This document shows, piece after piece, positions 48,556 to 59,441 of a stretch of DNA of 64,000 nucleotides. The stretch covers positions 1 to 64,000 of the forward strand of contig NZ_JAINWJ010000017.1 of NCBI RefSeq assembly GCF_021021415.1, in the 5' to 3' direction. The translations under genes were made by a program, and so were the position numbers. The notes under the pieces were generated by a model. That model was given only the letters and a program-made list of their open reading frames with translations, was not told the DNA's origin and did no database searches. This DNA is from Martelella mediterranea. GTDB lineage: Bacteria; Pseudomonadota; Alphaproteobacteria; Rhizobiales; Rhizobiaceae. How positions within the stretch are numbered: the first letter of the stretch is position 1; every line of letters begins with the position of its first letter.

Positions 48556-49053
48556 ATGACCAAGCAGAAAACGCTCGACGACCTGTTTCTTGATACGCTG
48601 AAAGACATCTATTTCGCCGAACGCCAGATCCTGAAGGCGCTGCCGAAAATGGCCCGCGCGGCGAGTTCCGAAGACCTGGCGGAGGCCTTCCGCAACCACA
48701 AGGAGGAAACCGAGGGCCAGGTGGAACGCCTGCAGCAGGTTTTCGAAATCCTTGGCAAGCCGGCGCGCGGCAAGACCTGCGAGGCGATCCAGGGCATCAT
48801 CGCCGAGGGCGAGGAAATCATCGAGGAGTTCAAGGGCGCGCCCGCGCTGGACGCCGGCCTGATCTCGTCCGCCCAGGCAGTCGAACACTATGAAATGGCC
48901 CGCTACGGCACGCTGCTCGCCTGGGCCCGCCAGCTTGGCAAGAAGGATGTGGTCAAGCTTCTCGAGGAAACCTTCGAGCAGGAATCCAAGGCCGATCTGG
49001 AACTGTCGAAACTGGCCGAAAAATCCGTCAACGCCAGCGCAGAGGCGGCTTAA
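48556..49053 (+). CDS. DUF892 ferritin-like protein (YciF family)
   Basis: A 165-residue all-helical protein beginning MTKQKTLDDLFLDTLKDIYF. It carries the repeated E-x6-Y/H-E-x2-H pattern of ferritin-like diiron folds (YFAERQILKALPKM, NHKEETEGQVERL, QAVEHYEMARYGTLLAWAR, EQESKADLELSKL). The family is stress-induced in other bacteria; the function is not established. ATG 48556 is preceded by GAGGAGAAA; the longer frame to 48430 is unlikely. Confidence 0.9.
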   Translation: MTKQKTLDDLFLDTLKDIYFAERQILKALPKMARAASSEDLAEAFRNHKEETEGQVERLQQVFEILGKPARGKTCEAIQGIIAEGEEIIEEFKGAPALDAGLISSAQAVEHYEMARYGTLLAWARQLGKKDVVKLLEETFEQESKADLELSKLAEKSVNASAEAA

Positions 49054-49083
49054 AGCCGAATTCGTGCTCTCGCGAAGAAGGCC

Positions 49084-49114
49084 GGCCCGTCAACCTTCAA
49101 TTTGTTGGCGGGCC
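49084..49114 (+). terminator. Hairpin after the DUF892 gene
   Basis: GGCCCG-T-CAAC / GTTG-G-CGGGCC forms a strong stem 30 bases after the stop, without a T-run. It may stabilise the mRNA 3' end or act in termination with Rho. Confidence 0.4.
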
Positions 49115-49133
49115 GTGGTGCCTATCTTGCGTC

Positions 49134-49237
49134 ATCCTCGGGCTTGACCCGAGGATCCAGGCGGAACGGCACAGAATTAACGGTACCACTCTGAGCACCG
49201 GATCCGCAGTATGGATGCTCGGGTCAAGCCCGAGCAT
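49134..49237. repeat. Hairpin-pair intergenic repeat, copy 2
   Basis: The left palindrome 49134-49156 (CCTCGGG stem, loop CTTGA) and right palindrome 49215-49237 (GCTCGGG stem) are identical in arm sequence to copy 1 (15-159); the 58-base centre is unrelated. It lies between convergent DUF892 and the outer-membrane protein gene. Compare copy 3 at 55873-55945. Confidence 0.9.
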
Positions 49238-49298
49238 GACACCTGTGGGGGAGCGAGTATCAAGAACTCTGAGACTGCTGGCTTTGTCAGCAAACGGA

Positions 49299-49320
49299 GG
49301 GCGGATCACCGCCCTTTTTT
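49299..49320 (+). terminator. Intrinsic terminator between DUF892 and the outer-membrane protein gene
   Basis: GGGCGG-ATCA-CCGCCC followed by six T on the plus strand, 246 bases after the DUF892 stop and 14 bases before the convergent outer-membrane protein gene end. It terminates plus-strand transcription that has crossed repeat copy 2. Confidence 0.8.
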
Positions 49321-49333
49321 GTGTTCTACGCAA

Positions 49334-50023
49334 TCAGAACTTGAAACCGATGCCGGCGGTGATGCTGGCCTGGGTCAGCCTGGTGTCGGACAGTCCCGGC
49401 AGGCCGGTTGCCTTGGTGACGAGATCGGTGTTGCCGTAGTCGCTGTAGCGCACTTTCAGGCGGCCAAAGACATTGTCGCTGAAGGCGTAGTCGACGCCGA
49501 GGCCGGCGGTCCAGCCGTTCAACACATCATCGTAGTTCTGACCGGTGAGCGAAAAGCTGCCCTCGAGCCGGGTCGCGGCGTAGCCGCCTGTCGCATAGAC
49601 GAGCGCCTTGCCCCAGGCATAGCCGAGCCGTCCTTCGACGCTTGCGCGCCACTCCGTGCCGAAGGTCACGCTCTGGCCGTTCAGGATCGGGAGCGGGGAA
49701 GACACGACGTAGTCGTTGTCGTTCCAGTTATAGCTGTAGGCGCCTTCGATGCCGATCACCATGCGGTTGTCGAACTGATGGTCGTAACCGACGAAAACGC
49801 CCGCCGTACCGCCGGAGGCCGCCTCGGTCTTGCCGGCGGTAAAGACGGTTTCCGGTATTTCCCCGGCCAGCCAGCCATAACCGCCTTCAGCGCCGAAATA
49901 GAAGCCCGACCAGTCAACGACCATTGGCGGCGGCGGTGCGGCGGCGGGCATGGAGATATCCGCGGCACCGGCAGCGGAAGCGGCAAAGAGGGCGGCAAGA
50001 GCTGTGCAGGGGAGGAGCTTCAT
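49334..50023 (-). CDS. Outer-membrane beta-barrel protein (Omp25/RopB-like)
   Basis: A 229-residue secreted protein. A signal peptide at about 1-20 (TALAALFAASAAGAA) precedes a linker of Ala/Pro (SMPAAAPPPPMVVDW), an eight-stranded OMP_b-brl domain starting DWSGFYFGAEGGYGWLAGE, and a C-terminal phenylalanine (ITAGIGFKF) as required for Bam-dependent assembly. This is the rhizobial Omp25/Omp31-like class. Function structural or surface-related; no specific role is visible. Confidence 0.9.
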   Translation of the reverse strand: MKLLPCTALAALFAASAAGAADISMPAAAPPPPMVVDWSGFYFGAEGGYGWLAGEIPETVFTAGKTEAASGGTAGVFVGYDHQFDNRMVIGIEGAYSYNWNDNDYVVSSPLPILNGQSVTFGTEWRASVEGRLGYAWGKALVYATGGYAATRLEGSFSLTGQNYDDVLNGWTAGLGVDYAFSDNVFGRLKVRYSDYGNTDLVTKATGLPGLSDTRLTQASITAGIGFKF

Positions 50024-50142
50024 CGGGGTCTTTCATCTGAGCGAGCGGAGTCGATTAAAGGCAATACCATCCTGCTCGCCTAGATGAAGCGTCTCCTGCG
50101 CCAAATCGCCACAATGGCCCGGACGTGTTGCGGATGAAGCAC

Positions 50143-50168
50143 AAAAAAGGCGACGCCGAAGCGCCGCC
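50143..50168 (-). terminator. Terminator of the groESL operon
   Basis: On the minus strand the stem GGCGGCGC-TTCG-GCGTCGCC (UUCG loop) is followed by TTTTTT. It lies about 140 bases beyond the groEL stop, after the duplicated groEL tail. Confidence 0.85.
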
Positions 50169-50206
50169 TTTCTGATTCCGGATGGGACCGGACGTCATTC
50201 CGTAAT

Positions 50207-51979
<1,773 letters not shown>

Positions 51980-52043
51980 TTATCAAAACCTTATGGGCGG
52001 ATGCCCGGCTGGTTGGAAAGGTGGATCGTGGGAAGGCGCTTGA

Positions 52044-52340
52044 TTAAGCGACGATGCCCATGATGTCGGCTTCCTTCATGATCAGAAGGTCTTCGCCGTC
52101 GAGCTTGACTTCGGTGCCCGACCACTTGCCGAACAGAACGCGGTCGCCAACCTTGACGTCGAGCGCGACAACATTGCCGCTGTCGTCACGGGCGCCGTTG
52201 CCGACAGCGACGATTTCGCCTTCCTGCGGCTTTTCCTTGGCGGTGTCGGGGATGATGATGCCACCCTTGGTCTTTTCTTCAGACTCCACGCGGCGTACAA
52301 CGACGCGGTCGTGCAGGGGGCGGAAAGAAATGCTTGCCAT
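52044..52340 (-). CDS. groES: Co-chaperonin GroES (10 kDa)
   Basis: A 98-residue GroES with the mobile-loop motif [19 protein letters not shown] near residues 20-38 and LHDRVVVRR near 9-17. It caps GroEL. The CIRCE element 60 bases upstream of its start codon and a sigma-70-like promoter beyond it explain HrcA-controlled heat-shock expression. Confidence 0.98.
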   Translation of the reverse strand: MASISFRPLHDRVVVRRVESEEKTKGGIIIPDTAKEKPQEGEIVAVGNGARDDSGNVVALDVKVGDRVLFGKWSGTEVKLDGEDLLIMKEADIMGIVA

Positions 52341-52399
52341 TGTCTATACCCTCGATCGAATGACATTCGCGACCGTTTTCGCGGTCGCATGGATCAGTG

Positions 52400-52426
52400 T
52401 TAGCACTCCTCACTAGAGAGTGCTAA
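52400..52426. promoter_or_regulatory. CIRCE operator (HrcA site)
   Basis: TTAGCACTC-N9-GAGTGCTAA, a perfect match to the CIRCE consensus, sits 59 bases upstream of the groES ATG on the minus strand. HrcA binds it to repress groESL; hrcA is not in the window. Confidence 0.97.
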
Positions 52427-52433
52427 TAGCGGT

Positions 52434-52462
52434 GATTTAAGAAGGGGAGGAAGCGGTGTCAA
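52434..52462 (-). promoter_or_regulatory. Promoter of groESL (sigma-70-like)
   Basis: On the minus strand TTGACA (52457-52462, perfect -35) and TAAATC (52434-52439, -10-like) are separated by 17 bases, placing the transcription start next to CIRCE. A further upstream CTTGAAG resembles the RpoH -35, so a second heat-shock sigma is also possible. Confidence 0.6.
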
Positions 52463-52605
52463 GAAACGGCTTCAAGTTTTTTTGATCGCCGTCGGAACTT
52501 TTTCAGGCCGTCTATTGCCGGCTTCATACAGGTTTTATGCCGTGATCGTAACCCCGGCCCTTGATATCAACGCGGAATCATTTCCACCCGGATTGCGAGG
52601 ACATT

Positions 52606-53934
52606 GTGACGGTCGCTGCGACAGAGGATAAAAAGCCGGACTTCAGCGAGCTTGTCAGCGTATTCGCGCGCATCGGGCTGTTGTCCTTCGGCGGGCCGGC
52701 CGGCCAGATCGCGCTGATGCACAGGATCATCGTTGACGAGAAGCGCTGGCTTCCGCCCGACCGATACCTTCACGCCCTCAACTACTGCATGCTGCTGCCC
52801 GGTCCCGAGGCCCAGCAACTGGCGACCTATGTCGGCTGGATGCTCCATGGCGTGCGGGGCGGCATTGCCGCGGGCCTGTTGTTCGTGCTGCCGGGCTTCG
52901 TTCTGATTGTCGCGCTCGCGGCGCTCTATGCGACACTCGGCGATGCCGCCTGGCTGGAAGCAATCTTCATGGGGCTGAAGGCGGCGGTGCTCGCCATCGT
53001 CGTGCAGGCGTTGTGGCGCATGGCGGGGCGCTCGCTCAAAGGGCCGGTGTCGGTGGCGCTCGCGCTCGCGGCCTTTCTGGCGCTGTTCGTCTTCGGCGTG
53101 GCCTTTCCGGTCGTGGTGCTGGCGGCCGGGCTCGTCGGCTATGTGTTCATGCGCCGGCCGGTGGCGGCTGCGCCCGATATCCCGGTGAAGCGGGATTGGC
53201 GCAGGCGCGGCGTCTCCACCGCGGCGACCTTGCTGCTGTGGACGGCGATCTGGCTGCTGCCGCTCATCGTGCTGGTCCCGTTCGGCGAATTCCACACGCT
53301 GGCCGATATTTTCGGCTTCTTCGTCAAGATCGCGCTGTTTTCCTTCGGCGGTGCCTATGCGGTGCTGACCTATGTGGCGCAGGAGGCGGTGGCCACCTAT
53401 CACTGGCTGACGCCGGCCGAGATGATGGACGGGCTGGCCCTTGCCGAGACGACGCCGGGGCCGCTGGTGCTGGTGCTGTGCTTCGTCGGTTTTCTGGCGG
53501 CCCATGCCGCGCCGGTCTTCGCCGCGCCGCTTGTCTCCGGCATCATCGGCGCGGTTCTGACCGCCTGGGCGATCTTCGTGCCGAGCTTCCTGTTCATCTT
53601 CGCCGGCGCGCCCTATGTCGAGGACCTGCGCCGCAACGCCGCGCTTTCCGGCGCGCTGGCCGGCATCGGCGCGGCGATCGTCGGCGTGATTGCCAATCTC
53701 TCGCTCTGGTTCGCGCTCAATGTCCTGTTCAGTTCGGTGGACCGGATCGCGCTGTTTTCGCTGCCGCCGCTTCTTCGCGCGAGCCTGATATGGCCGGACG
53801 GTGCAAGCCTCGATCTGGCCTCGCTTGCCATCAGCGTCGCGGGGATTGTCGCGCTCATCAAATTCAGGGTCGGCATTTTGCCGCTTCTTGCCGGCGCGGC
53901 GCTTACGGGGCTTGCCATCGGCACGCTGTTGTGA
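52606..53934 (+). CDS. chrA: Chromate transporter ChrA
   Basis: A 442-residue membrane protein of the CHR family with two homologous halves (FARIGLLSFGGPAGQIALMH near the start and FVKIALFSFGGAYAVLTYVA in the middle) and about ten helices. The LSFGGP and FSFGGA motifs are diagnostic. It is thought to export chromate with sulfate-like chemistry. The start at GTG 52606 has GAGGA close upstream; the TTG at 52561 would add 15 residues. No regulator such as chrB is visible; the neighbours are groES and a HAD phosphatase. Confidence 0.92.
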   Translation: MTVAATEDKKPDFSELVSVFARIGLLSFGGPAGQIALMHRIIVDEKRWLPPDRYLHALNYCMLLPGPEAQQLATYVGWMLHGVRGGIAAGLLFVLPGFVLIVALAALYATLGDAAWLEAIFMGLKAAVLAIVVQALWRMAGRSLKGPVSVALALAAFLALFVFGVAFPVVVLAAGLVGYVFMRRPVAAAPDIPVKRDWRRRGVSTAATLLLWTAIWLLPLIVLVPFGEFHTLADIFGFFVKIALFSFGGAYAVLTYVAQEAVATYHWLTPAEMMDGLALAETTPGPLVLVLCFVGFLAAHAAPVFAAPLVSGIIGAVLTAWAIFVPSFLFIFAGAPYVEDLRRNAALSGALAGIGAAIVGVIANLSLWFALNVLFSSVDRIALFSLPPLLRASLIWPDGASLDLASLAISVAGIVALIKFRVGILPLLAGAALTGLAIGTLL

Positions 53935-53971
53935 CCATTTGTCCGCGCCTTCCAAGTATCAAGGAAAATCC

Positions 53972-54820
53972 ATGCCGAAACCGATCGACGCTCTCCGTGC
54001 GCTTCATGCCGATTACGATGTCATGCTCTGCGATGTCTGGGGCGTTCTTCACAATGGCGTGGCTTCCTTCGATACCCCGAAAGCGGCGCTTTCCGAGGCG
54101 CGACGCGCCGGCAAGACGGTGATCCTGCTGACCAATTCGCCGCGGCTTGGACCGTCGGTCAAGGAGCAGCTTGCCGCGCTCGGCGTGACGGATGAAAGCT
54201 TCGATGCCATCGTGACCTCCGGCGATGTCACCCGGACGCTGGTCGCCGAAGGCCCGCGCAAGCTCTATTATCTGGGGCCGGAGCGCGACGCCGACCTTTA
54301 CGGGGATACCGGGGTCGAGAATGTCGGCGAGGCCGACGCCGAGGGCATTCTGTGCAGCGGCTTCAAGGATGATGAAACCGAAACGCCGGAAGACTACCGC
54401 GACCTGCTGACGCGTTTTGCCGCGCGCGACCTGCCGCTGATCTGCGCCAATCCCGATCTCGTGGTCTCGCGCGGCAACCGGCTCGTGCCCTGCGCCGGCG
54501 CGCTCGCGGCGCTTTACAGCGAACTCGGCGGCAAGACCCGCATCGCCGGCAAGCCCCACAAGCCGATCTATGATGCGGCGCTGGCAAAGGCTGCGGAGCT
54601 CAGAAGCGCTGTCGATCCCGCCCGCGTGCTCGCCATCGGCGACGGCATGCCGACGGATGTGCGCGGCGCGATCGATTACGGTCTCGATCTGCTGTTCGTG
54701 GCCGAAGGCATCCATGAGGCCGATTACGCCGTGAACGGTAAAGTTGACGAAGCGTCGCTCGATCGGTTCTTGACGCAACACGGCGCGCATCCGAAATACT
54801 GGATGACAAAACTCGCCTGA
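53972..54820 (+). CDS. HAD-superfamily (IIA) hydrolase, TIGR01459-like
   Basis: A 282-residue HAD phosphatase. Motif I is DVMLCDVWGVLHNG near residues 14-27, with Trp-Gly in place of the usual Asp-Gly, typical of the IIA subclass. Motif II is ILLTNSPR, motif III GKPHKPIYDAALAKA, motif IV AIGDGMPTDVRGA. It is related to the NagD/p-nitrophenyl phosphatase group; the substrate is unknown. It precedes ribF and ileS, an arrangement common in rhizobia. Confidence 0.87.
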   Translation: MPKPIDALRALHADYDVMLCDVWGVLHNGVASFDTPKAALSEARRAGKTVILLTNSPRLGPSVKEQLAALGVTDESFDAIVTSGDVTRTLVAEGPRKLYYLGPERDADLYGDTGVENVGEADAEGILCSGFKDDETETPEDYRDLLTRFAARDLPLICANPDLVVSRGNRLVPCAGALAALYSELGGKTRIAGKPHKPIYDAALAKAAELRSAVDPARVLAIGDGMPTDVRGAIDYGLDLLFVAEGIHEADYAVNGKVDEASLDRFLTQHGAHPKYWMTKLA

Positions 54821-54840
54821 ACACGCGCCGGACGCAAAGC

Positions 54841-55821
54841 ATGACCGTATTCCATCGCAATGAATTTCGTGAGCCGCTGCCTGAAACGCTGAAGGGCGGG
54901 GTGGTTGCGATCGGCAATTTCGATGGCGTCCATCGCGGCCATCAAAGCGTGCTCAATCGCGCGCTTGCCATTGCCGAGGAGCGCGGCGTGCCGGCGCTGG
55001 TGCTGACCTTCGAGCCGCATCCGCGCTCGGTGTTCAATCCGCAAAACCCGGTGTTCCGGCTGACGCCGGCGCCGATGAAGGCGCGGCTGCTGGAGGCGAT
55101 GGGCTATCATGCCGTCATCGAATATCCATTCGATCGCACCTTTTCCCAGCGCTCGCCGGAAGAATTCGTCACCACGGTGCTGATCGACTGGCTTGCCGCC
55201 AGCGAGGTGGTGACCGGCTTCGATTTCCATTTCGGCCGCAACCGCGAGGGCGGCCCGGCCTATCTTATGGCCGCCGGCAAGCGCCACGGCTTCGGCGTCA
55301 CGCTGATGGATGCCTTTCGCGACGAGGGCGCCGATGTCGTCTCCTCAAGCCGCATCCGCGATCTTCTGACGCGGGGCGAGGTGGTCCAGGCGTCCGGCCT
55401 GCTCGGCTATCGCTATACGGTAACCGGCGAGGTGATCCACGGCGAGAAGCTCGGCCGCACGCTGGGCTTCCCGACCGCCAACATGGCCTTCGATCCCGAC
55501 GCCAAGCTGCGCCCCGGCATCTATGCCGTGCGCTACCGCCGCCCCTGCGGCACGCTGCATGACGGCGTCGCAAGCTTCGGCCGCCGCCCGACGGTGGTGG
55601 AGGACGGTCGCCCGCTGCTGGAAACCTATATTTTCGACTTCAAGGGCGATCTCTATGGCGAGGAGGGCGCGGTCTCGCTGTTCGGCCGGCTGCGCGACGA
55701 ACTCAAGTTCGACGGTCTCGAAGCGCTCGTCGCCCAAATGCATCGCGATTCCGATCAGGCGCGGGCGCTGCTCTCCGGCGTGAAGCCGTTTTCGGAACTC
55801 GACGCGAAGATTGCGTTTTGA
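54841..55821 (+). CDS. ribF: Bifunctional riboflavin kinase / FMN adenylyltransferase RibF
   Basis: A 326-residue enzyme. The N-terminal FAD synthetase domain (about 10-170) has GNFDGVHRGHQSVLNRAL near residues 25-42 and SSSRIRDLLTRGEV near 168. The C-terminal riboflavin kinase domain has GRTLGFPTANMAF near 208. It makes FMN and FAD, needed by GlcD/E and others. It follows the HAD gene by 20 bases and probably shares its transcript. Confidence 0.95.
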   Translation: MTVFHRNEFREPLPETLKGGVVAIGNFDGVHRGHQSVLNRALAIAEERGVPALVLTFEPHPRSVFNPQNPVFRLTPAPMKARLLEAMGYHAVIEYPFDRTFSQRSPEEFVTTVLIDWLAASEVVTGFDFHFGRNREGGPAYLMAAGKRHGFGVTLMDAFRDEGADVVSSSRIRDLLTRGEVVQASGLLGYRYTVTGEVIHGEKLGRTLGFPTANMAFDPDAKLRPGIYAVRYRRPCGTLHDGVASFGRRPTVVEDGRPLLETYIFDFKGDLYGEEGAVSLFGRLRDELKFDGLEALVAQMHRDSDQARALLSGVKPFSELDAKIAF

Positions 55822-56255
55822 TGATCGCGGTGCAGGATTGATCGCTGACGGCTGCTTCTCCCTTTCTGAGTCATGCTCGGGCTTGACCCGAGCATCCAGG
55901 CCACACGGAGAACGTTGCCTGGACCCTCGGGTCAAGCCCGAGGGTGACACCGGGAGAGGGGATAGGGAGGACTGCCGGCATTGGCGGACGGGTTCGAAGC
56001 CCGGCTCACGCTCTTCAAATCTTGCCGCAGCCAGTTTCTCGCGCATGGCTCTTTTCATCCCCGCGAAAAATCAGTAAAGACGGCGCATGATGACTGGGTA
56101 CCGGTTTCGCACCATACGAATTATTGGCCCGGCTTTCCGCGCTGCTTGAGGTTTGAGCGCCGGAAGGTCCGGGATTTCGGCGCTTCAAGCGCCCCGACCG
56201 TCTCAAATTCTCCTATAAATGCGCGCGATACGCGCCGCCAGAAGGCCGCGAACCC
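55822..56255. other. Intergenic region ribF / ileS
   Basis: A 434-base gap. It holds the third hairpin-pair repeat (55873-55945), then about 300 bases with no clear gene. A sequence near 55993-56007 resembles a tRNA T-arm (GGGTTCGAAGCCCG), but no acceptor or anticodon partners were found, so I treat it as chance. The ileS promoter must lie in the second half. Confidence 0.6.
55873..55945. repeat. Hairpin-pair intergenic repeat, copy 3
   Basis: Left palindrome 55873-55895 (GCTCGGG stem, loop CTTGA) and right palindrome 55923-55945 (CCCTCGGG stem). Compared with copies 1 and 2 the arm identities are swapped and the stem bases co-vary (CCT/AGG versus GCT/AGC), keeping pairing. The centre is only 27 bases. 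Confidence 0.9.
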
Positions 56256-59200
56256 ATGAGCGATACAAAAGACACCATCGATTATTCCAAGACCCTCTAT
56301 CTGCCGCAGACCGATTTCCCGATGCGTGCCGGCCTGCCCGAGAAGGAGCCGGAAACGGTTGCCCGCTGGCAGGAGATCGGCCTCTACAAGAAGCTGCGCG
56401 AGGACGCCAAGGGCCGCGAGAAATTCGTGCTGCACGACGGCCCGCCCTATGCCAATGGCAACATCCATATCGGCCACGCGCTGAACAAGATCCTGAAGGA
56501 CGTCATCACCCGCTCGTTCCAGATGCGCGGCTATGACAGCAATTACGTTCCCGGCTGGGACTGCCACGGCCTGCCGATCGAATGGAAGATCGAGGAAGCC
56601 TATCGCGCCAAGGGCCAGAACAAGGACGAGGTCGAGATCAACGAATTCCGCCGCCAGTGCCGCGAGTTCGCGCAGGGCTGGATCGATGTCCAGACAAAGG
56701 AATTCCAGCGCCTCGGCATCGAGGGCGATTTCGAGAACCCCTACACCACCATGGCCTTCCACGCCGAGGCCCGGATCGCCGGCGAACTCCTGAAGATCGC
56801 CAAATCCGGCCAGCTCTATCGCGGATCGAAGCCGGTGATGTGGTCGGTGGTCGAGCGCACCGCGCTGGCCGAGGCCGAGGTGGAGTATCACGAGGTTCAG
56901 TCGGATACGGTTTGGGTGAAGTTTCCGATCGTTGAAGGGCCTGCCGACCTCAGCGACGCCCTTGTCGTCATCTGGACCACGACCCCGTGGACCATCCCCG
57001 GCAATCGCGGCATCTCGTTCTCCTCGCGCCTCGAATATGGTTTCTATGAGGTCACCGAGGCGACGAACGACTTCGGTCCGCAGCCTGGTGAAAAGCTTCT
57101 CTTTGCGAAGAACCTCGCCGAAGAATGTGCCGCCAAAGCCAAGGTAGAACTGAAGCTTGTCCGCGACGTTGCCGGTGAAGACCTTGCCGCAATCACCTGC
57201 GCCCACCCGCTCTTGGGTCTCGGCTACGACTTCAAGGTCCCGCTGCTCGATGGCGATCACGTCACCGATGATGCCGGTACCGGTTTCGTCCACACCGCGC
57301 CCGGCCACGGCCGCGAGGACTTTGACGCTTGGATGGAAAAGGCCCGTGAGCTTGAGGCGCGCGGCATCTCCGCGAAAATCCCGTTCACGGTCGGCGATGA
57401 CGGTTTCTACACCGACGAAGCGCCGGGCTTCGGTCCATCCGCCGAAGGCGGGGCGGCCCGCGTCATGGATGACAACGGCAAGAAGGGCGATGCAAACGAC
57501 CGCGTCATCAAGGCCCTGATCGCCGCCGACATGCTGTTTGCCCGCGGCCGGATCAAGCACGACTATCCGCATTCCTGGCGCTCGAAGAAGCCGGTGATCT
57601 TCCGCAACACGCCGCAATGGTTCGTCTATATGGACAAGGACCTCGGCAACCCCTCATCCGGCCCTTCGGGCCACCTTCTCCCCTCAGGGGAGAAGGGCGA
57701 GGCTGCGGCAAGCGGCGGCCTCTCAGTCCCCTCTCCCCAGGGGGGAGAGGGTCAGGGTGAGGGGGGCGACACGCTGCGCACCCGTGCCCTCAAGGCCATC
57801 GACAACACCCGGTTCGTGCCCGCCGGCGGCAAGAACCGGCTGCGCGGCATGATCGAAAACCGTCCGGACTGGGTGCTGTCGCGTCAGCGCGCCTGGGGCG
57901 TGCCGATCTGCGTGTTCGCCGACAAGGCCGGCAATGTGCTGGTCGATGACGCCGTCAACGCCCGCATCCTCGAAGCCTTCGAGGCGGAAGGCGCAGATGC
58001 CTGGTTTGCCGAAGGCGCGCGCGAGCGTTTCCTGGGCGACAGGGCCAATGAAGAGTGGGACATGGTCACCGACATTCTCGATGTCTGGTTCGACAGTGGC
58101 TCCACCCACACCTTCACGCTGGAGGACCGCCCGGACCTGAAATGGCCGGCCGATGTCTATCTCGAAGGCTCCGACCAGCATCGCGGCTGGTTCCATTCCT
58201 CGCTGCTGGAAGGCTGCGCCACCCGTGGCCGCGCGCCCTACAACACCGTCGTCACCCACGGGTTCACGATGGACGAGCAGGGCCGCAAGCAGTCGAAGTC
58301 GCTCGGCAATCAGGTGTTCCCGCAGGATGTCATGAAGAAGTCCGGCGCCGATATCCTGCGCCTTTGGGTCATGACGACCGACTACTGGGAAGACCAGCGG
58401 CTTGGCGCCAACGTTATCAAGACCAATATCGACAGCTACCGCAAGCTACGCAATACGCTGCGCTGGATGCTCGGCACGCTCGCCCATGATGAGGGCGAGG
58501 AGATCCCGCTTGCCGACATGCCGGAACTGGAGCGGCTGATGCTGCACCGGCTTGCCGAGCTCGATGCGCTGGTGCGCAAGGGCTATGATGATTTCGATTT
58601 CAAGCGCATCGCCCGCGCGTTGAACGATTTCGCCAATATCGAGCTGTCGGCCTTTTATTTCGACGTCCGCAAGGATGCGCTTTACTGCGACGCGCCGTCG
58701 AGCTTGCGCCGCCGTGCAGCACTCCACGTGATCCGCAAGCTGTTCGACTGCCTCGTCACCTGGCTTGCCCCCATGCTGCCGTTCACGATGGACGAGGCCT
58801 GGCTGTCGCGCAATCCGAACGCGGTCTCGGTGCATCTGGAACAGTTCCCCGATGTTCCGGCAGAATGGAAGGACGATGGGCTTGCGGCCAGGTGGGAGAA
58901 GATCCGCGCGGTGCGCACCGTGGTTACCGGGGCGCTGGAAATCGAGCGCCGCGAAAAGCGCATCGGTTCCTCGCTTGAAGCAGCACCGATCGTCTATGTT
59001 GACGACGCGGCGCTGCTAGCAGCGCTCGATGGCCGCGATTTCGAGGAAATCTGCATCACCTCGGCGATCACCATCGAGGCCGGCAAGGGCCCGGACGACG
59101 CCTTCCGCCTGCGTGAGGTGGCTGATGTGGCCGTGGTCCCGGCGCTGGCAACCGGCAAAAAATGCGCCCGCTCCTGGCGCGTGACCGAGGATGTCGGCTC

Positions 59201-59273
59201 CGATCCGGACTATCCGGATGTTTCGGCGCGCGACGCTGCGGCGCTCAGGGAGCTTGCGGCGCTCGCCGGTTGA
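56256..59273 (+). CDS. ileS: Isoleucyl-tRNA synthetase with in-frame repeat insertion
   Basis: A 1005-residue class I synthetase. The HIGH motif is [15 protein letters not shown] near 65-79, an editing (CP1) domain follows, and the KMSKS loop is [10 protein letters not shown] near 676-685. It charges tRNA-Ile. Residues about 466-504 (57651-57767) are a Gly/Ser/Glu/Pro-rich stretch, encoded by a RIME-like palindromic repeat, between MDKDLGN and [13 protein letters not shown]. Homologues as I recall them go directly from the DLG-type segment to TLR. Removing it leaves about 966 residues, near the usual rhizobial length. The site lies between motifs, near the catalytic domain surface, so the enzyme probably still works. 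Confidence 0.95.
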   Translation: MSDTKDTIDYSKTLYLPQTDFPMRAGLPEKEPETVARWQEIGLYKKLREDAKGREKFVLHDGPPYANGNIHIGHALNKILKDVITRSFQMRGYDSNYVPGWDCHGLPIEWKIEEAYRAKGQNKDEVEINEFRRQCREFAQGWIDVQTKEFQRLGIEGDFENPYTTMAFHAEARIAGELLKIAKSGQLYRGSKPVMWSVVERTALAEAEVEYHEVQSDTVWVKFPIVEGPADLSDALVVIWTTTPWTIPGNRGISFSSRLEYGFYEVTEATNDFGPQPGEKLLFAKNLAEECAAKAKVELKLVRDVAGEDLAAITCAHPLLGLGYDFKVPLLDGDHVTDDAGTGFVHTAPGHGREDFDAWMEKARELEARGISAKIPFTVGDDGFYTDEAPGFGPSAEGGAARVMDDNGKKGDANDRVIKALIAADMLFARGRIKHDYPHSWRSKKPVIFRNTPQWFVYMDKDLGNPSSGPSGHLLPSGEKGEAAASGGLSVPSPQGGEGQGEGGDTLRTRALKAIDNTRFVPAGGKNRLRGMIENRPDWVLSRQRAWGVPICVFADKAGNVLVDDAVNARILEAFEAEGADAWFAEGARERFLGDRANEEWDMVTDILDVWFDSGSTHTFTLEDRPDLKWPADVYLEGSDQHRGWFHSSLLEGCATRGRAPYNTVVTHGFTMDEQGRKQSKSLGNQVFPQDVMKKSGADILRLWVMTTDYWEDQRLGANVIKTNIDSYRKLRNTLRWMLGTLAHDEGEEIPLADMPELERLMLHRLAELDALVRKGYDDFDFKRIARALNDFANIELSAFYFDVRKDALYCDAPSSLRRRAALHVIRKLFDCLVTWLAPMLPFTMDEAWLSRNPNAVSVHLEQFPDVPAEWKDDGLAARWEKIRAVRTVVTGALEIERREKRIGSSLEAAPIVYVDDAALLAALDGRDFEEICITSAITIEAGKGPDDAFRLREVADVAVVPALATGKKCARSWRVTEDVGSDPDYPDVSARDAAALRELAALAG
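57651..57767 (+). repeat. RIME-like palindromic element inside ileS coding sequence
   Basis: 117 bases (39 codons, no stop in frame). The left arm is CCCTCATCCGG followed by GGCCC-TTC-GGGCC and TTCTCCCC-TCA-GGGGAGAA hairpins. The right arm has CTCTCCCC-AGG-GGGGAGAG followed by GGTGAGGGGG. It is the same family as the intergenic element at 10097-10237 (shared ends TGAGGG and small GA-loop hairpins). Direct observation; insertion is inferred from comparison with remembered IleS sequences. Confidence 0.8.
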
Positions 59274-59280
59274 GGCGAAG

Positions 59281-59302
59281 GCCGGGACTTTCCCGGCTTT
59301 TT
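59281..59302 (+). terminator. Intrinsic terminator after ileS
   Basis: GCCGGGA-CTT-TCCCGGC followed by TTTTT, eight bases after the ileS stop. Confidence 0.85.
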
Positions 59303-59441
59303 CCACCGGTTTATAAGCCGAATTGCGAAAACGGCGGTTCTGCGTTAGGAATGTCGCGGTTTCGCCGGATTCATCGCCACAGTGTGGCTGATGACCTGAA
59401 TAACAAGAAGCGCCCCGGCGCGGAGGTTTGGTAGACAGCGC

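Noticed and set aside
49211..50083. 290-residue plus-strand ORF opposite the outer-membrane protein
   Set aside because: It starts in the hairpin repeat and runs antisense through a well-supported beta-barrel gene.
52054..52416. 120-residue plus-strand ORF opposite groES
   Set aside because: Antisense to groES and its promoter; no coding character beyond the shadow frame.
55993..56007. tRNA T-arm-like sequence GGGTTCGAAGCCCG
   Set aside because: No matching acceptor stem, D-arm or anticodon arm in the surrounding bases.
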